Numbered from the stretch's first letter, positions 42,788-51,275 are shown. The stretch: 64,000 nt of DNA from Poriferisodalis sp965231925 (GCA_965231925.1 OZ246894.1:4092001-4156000), one strand, 5' to 3'. A program made the numbers and translations. The notes: generated by a model not told the origin, from the sequence alone.

Positions 42788-43864
42788 TCAAGCGGCGGAT
42801 TCGATTGGCGTCACCGGACCCGGAGTCAGCCAACCCTCGTTCCGCAGATGGCGCCATGCCACCTCGATGTGCTCGGCGGTGAACATGCGCTGCTTGCGTC
42901 GGTTCCACTGCTGCACTTCGGTGGTCACCGCATTGAGGTCGGCACCGGCGTCGCCCTTGGTCGCAGCCCAATGCACGGTTGCGAGCAGCTCAAGCCCGTA
43001 CGCGGACTCGAAGCCCTCCACCGCACTGAGCACGCGCTCCATTCGCTCGACGATCGGCTCGCCCGACAATGCATTTACCGCTTCTTCCGCAGCGCCTTCC
43101 AACAACCGAATCGGCTCGGCAGCGTCGACCGACGCTGAGCCATCACCGAAGCCCTGCAAATGGTGGCCTTCGAGCGCCTTGAGGACATGGCGAAGGTTGT
43201 CGGCGTAGGGCCCGAATCGATGCGCTTCGAAGCGGAGCTTGAGCGGTTCGCCCGCCTCCTGTAGCAGGTACATGAGTTTCTGAATCTCAATCAGCGACGC
43301 TCCGAGAGCCACCGCCGAGTAGCGGTCGACCATCGAGACCAACGCCGCCTTCCCGGGCGTCAAGGTTGGCCTCGGTGTGGCCACCTGCATTTCAGCCGCA
43401 GCTGGCGCCCCGGCGGGGGCGTAGATGTGTACCTCAGCATCGAGTCCTTGGAGCTTGTCCTTGATCAACGGCTGCACCTCCGCCCAGTCCAGCCCACCGT
43501 TGCCACAGCCGAGCGGTGGCAGGGCAATCGAGGTGATCTTGAGATCGACGATGACGGTTCGAAGGTCGTCGAGACCCACGTCGAGATCGCCAATGCGCGA
43601 ACGAGAGCGCCAGTGACCTTTCGTCGGGAAGTTCACGATCCAGCACGGCCTGGTGAGCTGGCCGTTGTCGAACACAAACATCTTCCCGAGGACGACCTCC
43701 TTGCGCTTGCAGGCCTGCTCGTAGGCCTTGAAGTTGGCCGGGAAGGCATTCTTGAACTGCAGCGCGATGCCCTTGCCCATGACGCCGACCGTGTTGACGG
43801 TGTTGACCAGCACGTCCACATCGGCGTCGAGCAGATTGCCGCTTGCCTCGACGAAGCGCGTCAT
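42788..43864 (-). CDS. darG: DarG antitoxin: macrodomain ADP-ribosyl hydrolase
   Basis: 358 residues from the ATG at 43864. N-terminal macrodomain (about 1-155): LVNTVNTVGVMGKGIALQF and ALPPLGCGNGGLDW are the ADP-ribose-binding loops. C-terminal domain (about 180-358) with RFEAHRFGPYADNL is the DarG-specific part that binds and blocks DarT. In DarTG, DarG removes ADP-ribose from DNA thymidines and also inhibits DarT directly. Starts in TGATG overlap with the end of darT, so both are made in a fixed ratio. Confidence 0.92.
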   Translation of the reverse strand: MTRFVEASGNLLDADVDVLVNTVNTVGVMGKGIALQFKNAFPANFKAYEQACKRKEVVLGKMFVFDNGQLTRPCWIVNFPTKGHWRSRSRIGDLDVGLDDLRTVIVDLKITSIALPPLGCGNGGLDWAEVQPLIKDKLQGLDAEVHIYAPAGAPAAAEMQVATPRPTLTPGKAALVSMVDRYSAVALGASLIEIQKLMYLLQEAGEPLKLRFEAHRFGPYADNLRHVLKALEGHHLQGFGDGSASVDAAEPIRLLEGAAEEAVNALSGEPIVERMERVLSAVEGFESAYGLELLATVHWAATKGDAGADLNAVTTEVQQWNRRKQRMFTAEHIEVAWRHLRNEGWLTPGPVTPIESAA

Positions 43865-44502
43865 CAGAAGTACCAGTCGCTTTGGACACTTACCGGGGTA
43901 GTGGCCCCAACCGTAGTAAGCGCAGCCAATGCCTGACGGCTTCGTTTCTCGGTCTTGGTCACAACGCTGGTGATCGCGGTCCAAGGTACGTGGCCGTGTA
44001 CGAGCAGCTCAGCCATGCGTCGCTCCATGCGGTCGGACTCCGAGGACGTGTTGCTCCACATCCGGGCTTCCATCAGGTCCCAATCGACGTAGTCATCGAG
44101 GTCAGCGGAATCGTCGCCATAGCGAGCATGGCCAAACGCTGCATTGCGGTCGGTGAACACAAATGGCAACCCGTCGTCCACGATCGAGTCGACGCTAGTC
44201 ATGAGGTACACGATCTTCTTTTGGCCACCCTCGTATGTCGGCACGTTGCCTCTGTGGATCGCGTAGAGCATCGGAGACCGGGCAGCGAAGTAGAAGGGCA
44301 CGTAGTCGGCGACCGAACCGCCCGGAGGGATCGGCACAACTCGGTCCCGGCGCCTGTCCTTGATGCCACGGTTCCCGATCTCCTTGAAGGTGCTGCCCGA
44401 TGTTTCCATCTCGGTGTCGCACCGGAGACCGTGCTCGGCGATTGACGCGAGGTTCGACAGGTGCGTGATGTGGAACAGCAGTCCGCGCTGGGGCGTCGTC
44501 AC
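43864..44502 (-). CDS. darT: DarT toxin: DNA ADP-ribosyltransferase
   Basis: 212 residues, DUF4433/DarT. FHITHLSNLASIAEHGL near the N-terminus is the NAD-binding start, IKDRRRDRVVPIPPGG at about 47-62 carries the conserved Arg, YVPFYFAARSPML is the family signature, and Glu165 in RMAELLVHGHVPW corresponds to the catalytic Glu. The known enzyme transfers ADP-ribose from NAD to thymidine in single-stranded DNA, blocking replication, and serves as phage defence. Its start overlaps the stop of the RAMA/nuclease gene by 4 bases (ATGA), making a three-gene operon with darG. Confidence 0.93.
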   Translation of the reverse strand: MTTPQRGLLFHITHLSNLASIAEHGLRCDTEMETSGSTFKEIGNRGIKDRRRDRVVPIPPGGSVADYVPFYFAARSPMLYAIHRGNVPTYEGGQKKIVYLMTSVDSIVDDGLPFVFTDRNAAFGHARYGDDSADLDDYVDWDLMEARMWSNTSSESDRMERRMAELLVHGHVPWTAITSVVTKTEKRSRQALAALTTVGATTPVSVQSDWYF

Positions 44503-45419
44503 CGGTTGCTCTCTTCCGCAGGTGCATTCGAAGCGAGCAGTTGCCCCCGGAGATCCGCAAGCAGGTGACCCCCGGCCGTGCGCCAGGCGTGCCAGCCGCC
44601 GTAGGCAACGATGCCCGCGGCTTCCATGGCAGCACGCGACGGTGAGGCGTAGACCCGCTCATCATCGTCGAGTTGGATCTGACCGGTCTCGAGCACTTGC
44701 GCTCCGTAGGTCACACCGATCTTCGGACGTGCCCAGGTCAACGCAGCGCCCGCTTCAAGCAGACCCGCGTCAAGCAAGTCGCTGACTGTGAGCCGCCGTC
44801 CATCGATCTCATACCGAGTAGGCGCTGACCCGCCGCCTTCGCCAGATGCGCTCTCGGACAGCTCAATCTCGTGGTCGGCGTCAACATCGACGAACCGCCG
44901 CCCTTCCTGGTCCGCGTAGATCGTGACGCGCAGCACGGTGACCGGCAGGCCGTTCTCCGTCAAGTAGCTCAGCGCAGCATCGGTCCGATCATCGAAATTG
45001 CCTGCGACCAGCACAAGCTGCGGTGGCAGTTGCACCAACCGGGGCGATGCGGTCTCTGTGAACTCTGACCAAGCAGAGAAGAACGCCTCAGAACCGCCGT
45101 GGAACATGCCCGCCAGCTCATCAAGGCTGGTGCTGCGCGCCCAGCCGGCGTACTCGAGACACCGCGCGAGCTGGCCGCGATCTACGTCCCGCTTCACCTC
45201 GATCACCTGGACATGACCGTCGCCGTCGATGGCGACGATGTCGGGTCGGAGGCCAACGCCGATCTTGGGTTGACGTGCGACTGGGAACAGCGGAATCCCT
45301 ACAAAGGCGTCGAGGTTGGACCACAGGCGTGCTTCGATCTCTTGCTCGTAGAGATCTGGTCCCGCAATCACGCGCCGAAACGGGATGAGCTCTTCATCGC
45401 CGATCTCGAACAGCGGCAT
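44499..45419 (-). CDS. PD-(D/E)XK nuclease-like protein with C-terminal RAMA domain, upstream of darTG
   Basis: 306 residues. N-terminal nuclease-like core: LRPDIVAIDGDGHVQVIEVKRD gives Asp60, Glu74, Lys76, the PD-(D/E)XK motif; the fold resembles the nuclease part of Sau3AI/NucS-type or COG1637-like proteins. C-terminal domain (about 205-295): VSDLLDAGLLEAGAAL, YGAQVLETGQIQL, YASPSRAAMEAAG and GWHAWR match the RAMA domain, which is found with methylases and restriction systems and is thought to recognise modified DNA. ATGA overlap with darT. Confidence 0.75.
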   Translation of the reverse strand: MPLFEIGDEELIPFRRVIAGPDLYEQEIEARLWSNLDAFVGIPLFPVARQPKIGVGLRPDIVAIDGDGHVQVIEVKRDVDRGQLARCLEYAGWARSTSLDELAGMFHGGSEAFFSAWSEFTETASPRLVQLPPQLVLVAGNFDDRTDAALSYLTENGLPVTVLRVTIYADQEGRRFVDVDADHEIELSESASGEGGGSAPTRYEIDGRRLTVSDLLDAGLLEAGAALTWARPKIGVTYGAQVLETGQIQLDDDERVYASPSRAAMEAAGIVAYGGWHAWRTAGGHLLADLRGQLLASNAPAEESNR

Positions 45420-45422
45420 CGT

Positions 45423-45656
45423 CTACCTCTCCACGTTCTCAGTGACCGCCCCGAGACTCTCTGCGAACGATCTGCGGCACATCATCACCGATGGCGGCGG
45501 CGTACGTCTCTCGCCTTTCACGACGGGGTATCGAGCGTCCAGCGAGCACCGCGTTCGCGTACTACGCGCCTGGATGTAGACGAGATCCTTCCGAGGCCGG
45601 CGCTGGAGGGGGGAGGCGGTGCTTTGGCGTTCGGCGCCCTCAATGTGCGGAAACAA
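45423..45656 (-). CDS. Possible small protein between XRE-ImmA and RAMA genes
   Basis: 77 codons from a TTG at 45656, overlapping the end of the preceding gene and ending 4 bases before the next start. Arg/Ser-rich and without a recognised motif; composition is not clearly coding. It would bridge the two genes into one transcript. Confidence 0.2.
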   Translation of the reverse strand: MFPHIEGAERQSTASPLQRRPRKDLVYIQARSTRTRCSLDARYPVVKGERRTPPPSVMMCRRSFAESLGAVTENVER

Positions 45657-46851
45657 CGCCCGTGACTTCGAATTCGTCGAACTCCGTCGCAAGGCGAGGC
45701 GACTCTTGCTCGACATCACCGAGCGGTTGGCCGAGAATCTGCACGAATTCGGGAAGCGCTAGCCCGGCGAACGCGGCTGCGGTCGGGGGCGACATCACTT
45801 CGGTGACGACTGCCTGTCGCAGCATCCTCAGGAACGATCTAGGGAATCGTTCGATCCCCGACGGCGCGACGCCTTGGACGTCGTCGCCATCGATTTCGTA
45901 GCCGAGCGACTGCGCCATTGACCTCGGGCGCACAGATTTCCTGAGTTCGGCGTATGTGTCGTGCGTGATCGCATTCATCTGGCGAAGCCGCACCAGCGCC
46001 GTGGGCCATGACACCTTGAAGTACCGCTGGATGTGGATGATGTCGACGGGGTCGACGATGCGTGGTGGCAACCCGAACTCCTCCGCGAACCGCCGAACAC
46101 CCGCGCTGGGCATCAGAAACTCGCCTGCGAACCCATCAGCGAAGCTCTCGCGCGGACCGGCACCATGGCACAGGACTCGGTTCGTCTCGACGCTGTGGAA
46201 CAGCACATGCGCCAGATCATGGGTGACCGCAAATCGCTGCCGACCCGGCGTCATGTCGAGATTCACCAAGATCGCGAAGCCCATCTCGGGGTGCTTGAGG
46301 AACGCGCCTGTGGGTGCTCGACGCAGATCGGCACCGAGCGGCGCACGGTAGATGGCGATGCCCAGCGACCCGCAGATCGAGTCAAGATCCAAGATCGGGG
46401 CAGAGCCCAGGCCGAGGTGGGCGCGAACCTCCTCCGCCTTGCGGCGGATGTCGTCCTGCTGGGTGTACTTCTGCCGATGTACGAACGGGCTCTGGGTCAG
46501 GCCCCGGATGGGTTTGTTCAGGATTCCGGCCAACTCCGCGAATCGGCCTAGGAATTGGACGAACTCGCCGACACCCAGAGCAGCGACAGGATCGACCGCC
46601 TCATCGGCGCGCAGCAGCATGCCGACCAAACCGTCAGTCGCTGGTTCGATGTCGCGATCCTCCAGAAGTTCAACGGGCTCGATGCCGTAGAGCCGCGCCA
46701 GTGCGCTCAGCTGGCGGTCGTTGGGGACGCGCGTGCCAGTTTCCCAATACGACACCATCGCACGGCTAACACCCAAAGCGGCCCCCACATCGTCTTGGGA
46801 GTACCGCTCTCGTCTGCGAGAGCGAGTGAGAACCTCGTGGAGAAAGCTCAC
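45640..46851 (-). CDS. XRE-family regulator fused to ImmA/IrrE-like peptidase with HDxxH
   Basis: 403 residues from a GTG at 46851 preceded by GGAGGTGATGAT. HTH (about 1-60): RYSQDDVGAALGVSRAMVSYWE with TGTRVPNDRQLSALARLYG. Peptidase part (about 120-290): VTHDLAHVLFH at about residue 210, where the zinc motif is HDxxH rather than HExxH, so the catalytic Glu is Asp. DGFAGEFLMP is the third-ligand segment. The last 110 residues are helical. The Glu-to-Asp change may reduce activity, or the domain may only bind. By position it could control the RAMA-darTG operon downstream. Confidence 0.85.
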   Translation of the reverse strand: MSFLHEVLTRSRRRERYSQDDVGAALGVSRAMVSYWETGTRVPNDRQLSALARLYGIEPVELLEDRDIEPATDGLVGMLLRADEAVDPVAALGVGEFVQFLGRFAELAGILNKPIRGLTQSPFVHRQKYTQQDDIRRKAEEVRAHLGLGSAPILDLDSICGSLGIAIYRAPLGADLRRAPTGAFLKHPEMGFAILVNLDMTPGRQRFAVTHDLAHVLFHSVETNRVLCHGAGPRESFADGFAGEFLMPSAGVRRFAEEFGLPPRIVDPVDIIHIQRYFKVSWPTALVRLRQMNAITHDTYAELRKSVRPRSMAQSLGYEIDGDDVQGVAPSGIERFPRSFLRMLRQAVVTEVMSPPTAAAFAGLALPEFVQILGQPLGDVEQESPRLATEFDEFEVTGVVSAH

Positions 46852-46875
46852 ATCATCACCTCCCTCCAGCCGAAC

Positions 46876-46912
46876 GTGTTACGAAATTAGCTACAGAACA
46901 GCATGAATCGTA
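46876..46912. promoter_or_regulatory. GTTACGA/TCGTAAC inverted repeat upstream of XRE-ImmA gene
   Basis: GTTACGA at 46876-46882 and TCGTAAC at 46906-46912, 23 bases apart, in an AT-rich patch 25-61 bases upstream of the start at 46851. Suits autoregulation by the XRE domain. Confidence 0.45.
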
Positions 46913-47374
46913 ACTACCTCTGCCTGTACCCCGATGTCGCGAGCGAGGCCTCGATCGCTGGTGCCTCCCCCGGACGACCGATCAGTTGGCTGATGCGGGC
47001 CCGGCAGCGAATCGGGTGACCGCAGATTGGCGGCGCCTTAGGGCCGCCCGTCACGGCTAGTACCGCGCGGCATGCATGGCCTACTCGCTTGACGGCGGAG
47101 CAGCCTCCTGAGACCGCGGCGGGGGTGGAGGTGCCTTGGCATTCGGTCCTGGCAGGCCGCGCACATCGCCAGCGTGACTGGCATCCACATGCTCCTGAAC
47201 GAATCGGCGGAATCCGCTGAGGCACCGTCGAGCCAGTCCGGCCATCGCACTTCGCGCCACGGCGCACCCCCTTCCGAACGACTTCAGCATTGCAGAAGGC
47301 AACCGCACTTCCAGAGAACTGGCCTCTTGATGGGCAGTTCCAAGAAAGCCGGCTACGAGCGCGCAGTCGTCCAA

Positions 47375-47380
47375 TACATT
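47375..47380 (+). promoter_or_regulatory. -10 element of leaderless promoter for vapB copy 1
   Basis: TACATT ends 7 bases before the ATG at 47388. The context CCAATACA is repeated in front of the second copy (TACAGT at 47759). Confidence 0.45.
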
Positions 47381-47387
47381 CGACGGC

Positions 47388-47615
47388 ATGGCCAGGAGAA
47401 CGGTGCGGCTGGACGACGAAGGCCGGCAGATCCTCGAGCGGCTCGCGCCCAAGTTCGGCGGCAAGACGGCCACCATCCACGAAGCGCTGCAACGGCTCGC
47501 CGCTGACCACGACCGCAAGGTGGCCTTCGATGCCTTCATGAACGCATGGGAGGAAGAGGACGGCCCACTCAGCGACCAGGAGATCTCCGCCATGGCCAAG
47601 CGCTGCGGCCTGTAA
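47388..47615 (+). CDS. vapB: VapB-type ribbon-helix-helix antitoxin (tandem copy 1)
   Basis: 75 residues. RHH N-terminus MARRTVRLDDEGRQILERLA and a Gly-Gly turn followed by TIHEALQRLAAD, then an acidic tail (WEEEDGPLSDQEISAMAKRCGL) that should wrap the toxin. Its own toxin has been lost: only about 14 codons of a PIN domain follow. The tail is the intact version of the one interrupted in copy 2. Confidence 0.75.
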   Translation: MARRTVRLDDEGRQILERLAPKFGGKTATIHEALQRLAADHDRKVAFDAFMNAWEEEDGPLSDQEISAMAKRCGL

Positions 47616-47653
47616 TCCTCGACGCTGGCATTCTGATCTCAGCACATCGGCAG
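47612..47653 (+). pseudogene. Remnant of vapC N-terminus
   Basis: Overlapping the vapB copy 1 stop, codons read VILDAGILISAHR, closely matching the start of VapC at 47996 (MILDAGVLISVDR). The first codon is GTA instead of GTG and similarity ends after about 14 codons. The rest of the PIN domain has been deleted. Confidence 0.75.
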
Positions 47654-47758
47654 AGCGCGAAGCCCGCAGCGTGCCCGTCATCGTCCGGTGCGATCGAGAC
47701 TCGTGCTCGCTCGACGGACCGCCAAGCCAATTCAGGCGACGGGCCAGCACGGGCCCAA

Positions 47759-47764
47759 TACAGT
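47759..47764 (+). promoter_or_regulatory. -10 element of leaderless promoter for vapB copy 2
   Basis: TACAGT ends 7 bases before the ATG at 47772, within the duplicated CCAATACA context. Confidence 0.45.
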
Positions 47765-47771
47765 CGGCGCC

Positions 47772-47999
47772 ATGGCGAAGACTGCCGTTCGGCTCGACGA
47801 TGAACACCGCCAACTCCTCGAACGGCTCGCTCCGGCATTCGGCGGAGCGACTGCCACGGTTCGCGAAGCGTTGTGTCGTCTCGCGGCCGATCAAGATCGC
47901 CGGGAGGCGCTCGACGACTTTCTCGCGGAGTGAGCCCGAGAAAGCGGGCCGCCCGATGAGGCTGCTGTCGCCGAAATGGCTGAGCGCTACAGCCTGTGA
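47772..47999 (+). pseudogene. vapB: VapB-type antitoxin with in-frame UGA at codon 54 (tandem copy 2)
   Basis: Starts MAKTAVRLDDEHRQLLERLA and reads to codon 53 (DDFLAE), then TGA at 47931-47933. The same frame continues with ARESGPPDEAAVAEMAERYSL to a TGA at 47997-47999, giving exactly 75 codons, as in copy 1, where codon 54 is Trp. A single TGG-to-TGA change explains it. Without readthrough the RHH domain would be made but not the toxin-binding tail, which overlaps the vapC start (GTGA). Could also be a sequencing error. Confidence 0.75.
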
Positions 48000-48370
48000 T
48001 CCTTGACGCGGGCGTCTTGATCTCGGTGGACCGGGGCGAGGATGCGGCGCAGGTTCTGCCCGCGACTCGAGGGCCCGATTCCTCGTTGCACACTACGCAT
48101 CCCGTCCTCGCACAGGTCTGGCGTGACGGCTCCCGGCAGGCACGCCTTGCAGCGATAGTCAAGACCTTGACGGTGCATCCGTTCGATGATGGTCCAGCAG
48201 TTGGGCGCCTGCTTGCCCGCTCAGCGACATCCGACGTCGTCGATGCCCATCTCGTCGCGGTTGCCGCACGCCTCGACGAAGACGTGTTGACGGCCGACCC
48301 AGACGATCTCAAGACCATCAGCAGCACGCTCGGGGAGGCCGGCCCCGTCATCCGCTCCTGGCCGGGCTAG
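47996..48370 (+). CDS. vapC: VapC-type PIN-domain toxin
   Basis: 124 residues from a GTG at 47996 overlapping the antitoxin stop. PIN acidic residues: Asp in MILDAGVL, THPVLAQVWRDG, SDVVDAHL and LTADPDDL. PIN toxins are RNases that cut tRNA or rRNA. Since the antitoxin upstream has a premature stop, either readthrough, the adjacent intact copy 1 antitoxin, or loss of toxicity must protect the cell. Confidence 0.8.
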   Translation: MILDAGVLISVDRGEDAAQVLPATRGPDSSLHTTHPVLAQVWRDGSRQARLAAIVKTLTVHPFDDGPAVGRLLARSATSDVVDAHLVAVAARLDEDVLTADPDDLKTISSTLGEAGPVIRSWPG

Positions 48371-48598
48371 CGGACTTACCCGCGGGAAAGCTGCAGCGGT
48401 CCTTCCCCAGCGTCGATCGACGACGGCACGTCGTATCGGCAAGTGCCCCAAGACCCCGCCGAGGACGCGGCAGCTCTGGCCAATGCAATCGCAATGACTG
48501 AAGCCGAGCCCTGGAGATACAAGGCAGGCAGCTAATCGGCGCATGACGGCGGCACAGCCTCATGCCGAAATTCAGGCCCAGGTTGTGGCAGCCCTGCA

Positions 48599-48604
48599 TA
48601 CGGT
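48599..48604 (+). promoter_or_regulatory. -10 element of leaderless promoter for WWWCHD protein copy 1
   Basis: TACGGT ends 7 bases before the ATG at 48612. The paralogue at 52785 has TACGTT in the same place, and the surrounding bases (CATACG) are conserved. Confidence 0.5.
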
Positions 48605-48611
48605 GCGGGCC

Positions 48612-49727
48612 ATGACACAACACAGCACACACATCCTTCCCGACTACGACTCGGCCGAGCGGCCGCCGTGGCTGGTGCATGGCGCCAAAGAAGCGCTGTA
48701 CGCCGCACTGCAGACGGAGAAATCCATCGATTGGTCCGAATTCGTCGTGCGCGCGTGCGACGAAATGGCGGCTGCGGCCGATGGGCTCCCCGGCTTCCCT
48801 GGTCCCGGCAGTGATCCGCCGAGCGCAGTTGGGCGCCAGGCGGGCGGAGGCACCCACCAGCTGGCGACACGGGCCGATGCCCGGCGAGAGCGCGGGGGCG
48901 GCGCGGCTGTTGAGACCTGCACGCCCGATGGAGGCTTCGAGGTTGCCATGGCAGCAGAACTGTTGGGCGGAATCGCGACGAGAGCTGCGTCGCCGTACGA
49001 CGCCAACGATCTGTGCCGCACGGCGTTTCCGCGCCGCTGGGATTCGGTGCTGGACGATGCGGCTGCCGACCCCCACGCGGGCCTCAAGCCCGATCCGGTC
49101 CTGTACGACCACAGTGTCTCGCTGCGGTCGGTTTGCGACACCAACGGGCCGTGGCCCGCAGGCATGTACGAGGCCCTGGACGCGGTCATGGAGCTCGCGC
49201 ACGACGTAAGTGCTGCCAGCTCGCTCGGGCTGAGCTTGGCGCATGTTGCTCCCAGCCCGGTGGTGTGGCCGCCTCCCGAAGCCTCGCAGGCGCTCGGCGT
49301 CGCTCGATGCAATCTTGATGCCGCCCTTGCCGGGACACTGGTCAACCAGCAGCAACACGCCGCCATGCTGCACAGCTATCTGTCGGCCCGCGACAACCCC
49401 GACGTGCCCGACCCTTCACCATCCGAGGCCGACCAGGTAGAGGCATCAGTGCGCGACTGGTCCGACGCTGTGGTTCCGGCCGCGGTGCGGCTGGCCACCG
49501 CCACGTTCGCCCACGCATACGAATGGGCCAGTGTCGACACCGACCGCTGGGATCCCGCAGTCATCGCCTACGCCCACACCGAGGCCTACCTGTCGATCCA
49601 TCACCTGCGCCAGATCACCGACTCCTATGACCTCACCAATGGCGCCGTGTGTAGCTACGCCTGGTGGTGGTGCCACGACCGCCGGCTCGACTTGGCGGGC
49701 CTGCAGGAGCTGGCCAGCACTTGGTAG
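48612..49727 (+). CDS. Unknown protein, paralogue of 52785-53831 (WWWCHD C-terminus)
   Basis: 371 residues from the ATG at 48612; a longer in-frame start at 48543 is less likely because promoter and paralogue agree on 48612. Shared with the paralogue: an N-terminal RPPWLVHGAKEAL, DEMAAA, MAAELLGG, LCRTAFP, LYDHSVSL, GPWPAGMYEAL, SPVVWPPPEAS, LSARDNPDVPDPS, a helical centre, and the strongly conserved end CSYAWWWCHDRRLDLAGLQ. A divergent Arg/Gly-rich loop (about 65-110) is unique to each copy. No known domain. The Cys, His and Asp at the end could be a metal or catalytic site. It follows a vapBC module. Confidence 0.75.
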   Translation: MTQHSTHILPDYDSAERPPWLVHGAKEALYAALQTEKSIDWSEFVVRACDEMAAAADGLPGFPGPGSDPPSAVGRQAGGGTHQLATRADARRERGGGAAVETCTPDGGFEVAMAAELLGGIATRAASPYDANDLCRTAFPRRWDSVLDDAAADPHAGLKPDPVLYDHSVSLRSVCDTNGPWPAGMYEALDAVMELAHDVSAASSLGLSLAHVAPSPVVWPPPEASQALGVARCNLDAALAGTLVNQQQHAAMLHSYLSARDNPDVPDPSPSEADQVEASVRDWSDAVVPAAVRLATATFAHAYEWASVDTDRWDPAVIAYAHTEAYLSIHHLRQITDSYDLTNGAVCSYAWWWCHDRRLDLAGLQELASTW

Positions 49728-49879
49728 CTCCGACCTGAGGGCGGGGCGGTTGGCTTCTGCGGCATATGTATCGTTAGAGCTGCGGTATTTGTATTGTTAT
49801 TAGTGCGTTAGTCGTATTGATAACACTGCGCTAGTTGGCGATTAACCGTCAAGAGCGATGTGCAAGCTGAGGGGTACAC

Positions 49880-51166
49880 GTGACCAGATACGGGCCGCGA
49901 ATCGTGGACGCCGAGATTCGGGAGCTGCTGGAGGGCACCCGCGCTCTCAGCATCGAGGGCGCCCGCGGAGTCGGCAAGACCACGACCGTGAGCCAGCACG
50001 CCCGTACCGTCTTCCGGCTCGACGACGAGCACAGCCTCGCATTGCTGCGTGCCGACCCCCGTCGGGTGCTCGCCGCCGAGCCGCCCGTCGCCATCGACGA
50101 ATGGCAACTCTTTCCCGACATCTGGGATCTCGTTCGCCGCGAGGTAGACCAAAATCCGTTGCCAGGCAGATTCATCTTGTGTGGCTCGGCGACGCCGCCT
50201 CGGCGGCCGACCCACAGCGGCGCGGGGCGGATGGTCACCGTGCACATGAAGCCTCTGGCGCTCGCCGAGCGCTGGAACAGCCCCAATTTCGCGTCTCCGA
50301 CCGTCAGCCTCGCTGAGCTGTTGACCGGTTCTCGTCCCAATGTCGGAGGCACCACGGAGGCCGGCTTGGACGGGTACACCCGCGAAATCTGCAGCGGAGG
50401 TCTGCCCGGAGTGCGCGACGAGCCTCCACGGGTTCTGCGGGCGTCCCTGCGCAGCTATATCGAGCGTGCGCTCGATGTCGACTTCGCCGAAGCGGGCGGC
50501 ACTACCCGCAACCCGGTGCTGCTTCGTCGCTGGCTGCATTCCTATGCGGCCGCTACCGGCACCATCGCCAGCATCGAGGCCATTCGATCCGCAGCAACAT
50601 CGGAATCCGATCAGGTGCCGAGCCGCCCCGTTTCGGCCAAGTACCACGATGCGCTTACTCGCATCGGACTGCTTGATCCATTCCCTCCCTGGGCGCCCAC
50701 GCTGAACCGCCTGTCACGGCTGACACGACGCCCCAAGCACTCGCTGGTTGACCCGGCGCTCGCCGCATCAATGCTCAATCTCAGCGCCGACGCATTGCTC
50801 CGCGGCGCGGGGCCTGGATCGGCCGTCCAGCGTGCCGACGTGTTTGTCGGTGGGCTCTTCGAGTCGCTGGTCGGTCAATCACTACGCGTGTATGCGCAGG
50901 CGGCCGAGGCCAGCGTGATGCATCTGCGCGACAGCGACGGCCGCCACGAAGTCGACTTCATCGTGGAAGGTCCCGATGGCAGGGTTGTGGCTGTCGAAGT
51001 GAAGTTCGCCGCACATGTCCGAGATCGACACACCGTTGGGCTCCGATGGCTCGCCGAACGCATCGGTGACCGACTTGCCGACGCCGTCATCGTGAACACA
51101 GGACCGCAGTCATATCGACGTCAAGATGGCATCGCGGTAGTGCCAGCCGCCCTCCTCGGCCCCTGA
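49880..51166 (+). CDS. DUF4143-type AAA ATPase
   Basis: 428 residues from a GTG at 49880 with CTGAGGGG upstream. Walker A EGARGVGKTTT at about 26-36, Walker B-like PPVAIDEWQLFPD, then the arginine-finger-like GSATPP segment. C-terminal DUF4143 part (about 230-420) with the PD-(D/E)XK-like HEVDFIVEGPDGRVVAVEVKFA. Widespread in bacteria and archaea, of unsettled function, perhaps NTP-dependent remodelling in conflict systems. The 152 bases upstream are AT-rich and hold its promoter. Confidence 0.88.
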   Translation: MTRYGPRIVDAEIRELLEGTRALSIEGARGVGKTTTVSQHARTVFRLDDEHSLALLRADPRRVLAAEPPVAIDEWQLFPDIWDLVRREVDQNPLPGRFILCGSATPPRRPTHSGAGRMVTVHMKPLALAERWNSPNFASPTVSLAELLTGSRPNVGGTTEAGLDGYTREICSGGLPGVRDEPPRVLRASLRSYIERALDVDFAEAGGTTRNPVLLRRWLHSYAAATGTIASIEAIRSAATSESDQVPSRPVSAKYHDALTRIGLLDPFPPWAPTLNRLSRLTRRPKHSLVDPALAASMLNLSADALLRGAGPGSAVQRADVFVGGLFESLVGQSLRVYAQAAEASVMHLRDSDGRHEVDFIVEGPDGRVVAVEVKFAAHVRDRHTVGLRWLAERIGDRLADAVIVNTGPQSYRRQDGIAVVPAALLGP

Positions 51167-51275
51167 CTGGAGTTGCACAGGCTGACGCGCGCGCTCAGCG
51201 CCCTTCCCGATGCGACTGGGCTCGGCAAGCCGGCGGTAGTTGACGAGCACATGGCGACGCCGACCCGGATGGCAT

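Larger units (their letters stand above)
46852..47387. other. Gene-free stretch with operator-like inverted repeat
   Basis: 536 bases without a convincing frame. It contains the inverted repeat at 46876-46912 near the XRE-ImmA start and a promoter-like hexamer at the right end. The rest shows no recognisable structure; it may hold relics of old genes. Confidence 0.5.

Noticed and set aside
46914..47894. 326-codon minus-strand frame over the vapBC tandem
   Set aside because: Antisense to well-supported vapB frames and without protein-like motifs.
47931..47933. UGA read as tryptophan or selenocysteine in vapB copy 2
   Set aside because: TGA is used as the normal stop by many genes in the window and no selenocysteine-type hairpin was seen just downstream; a nonsense mutation or sequencing error is simpler.
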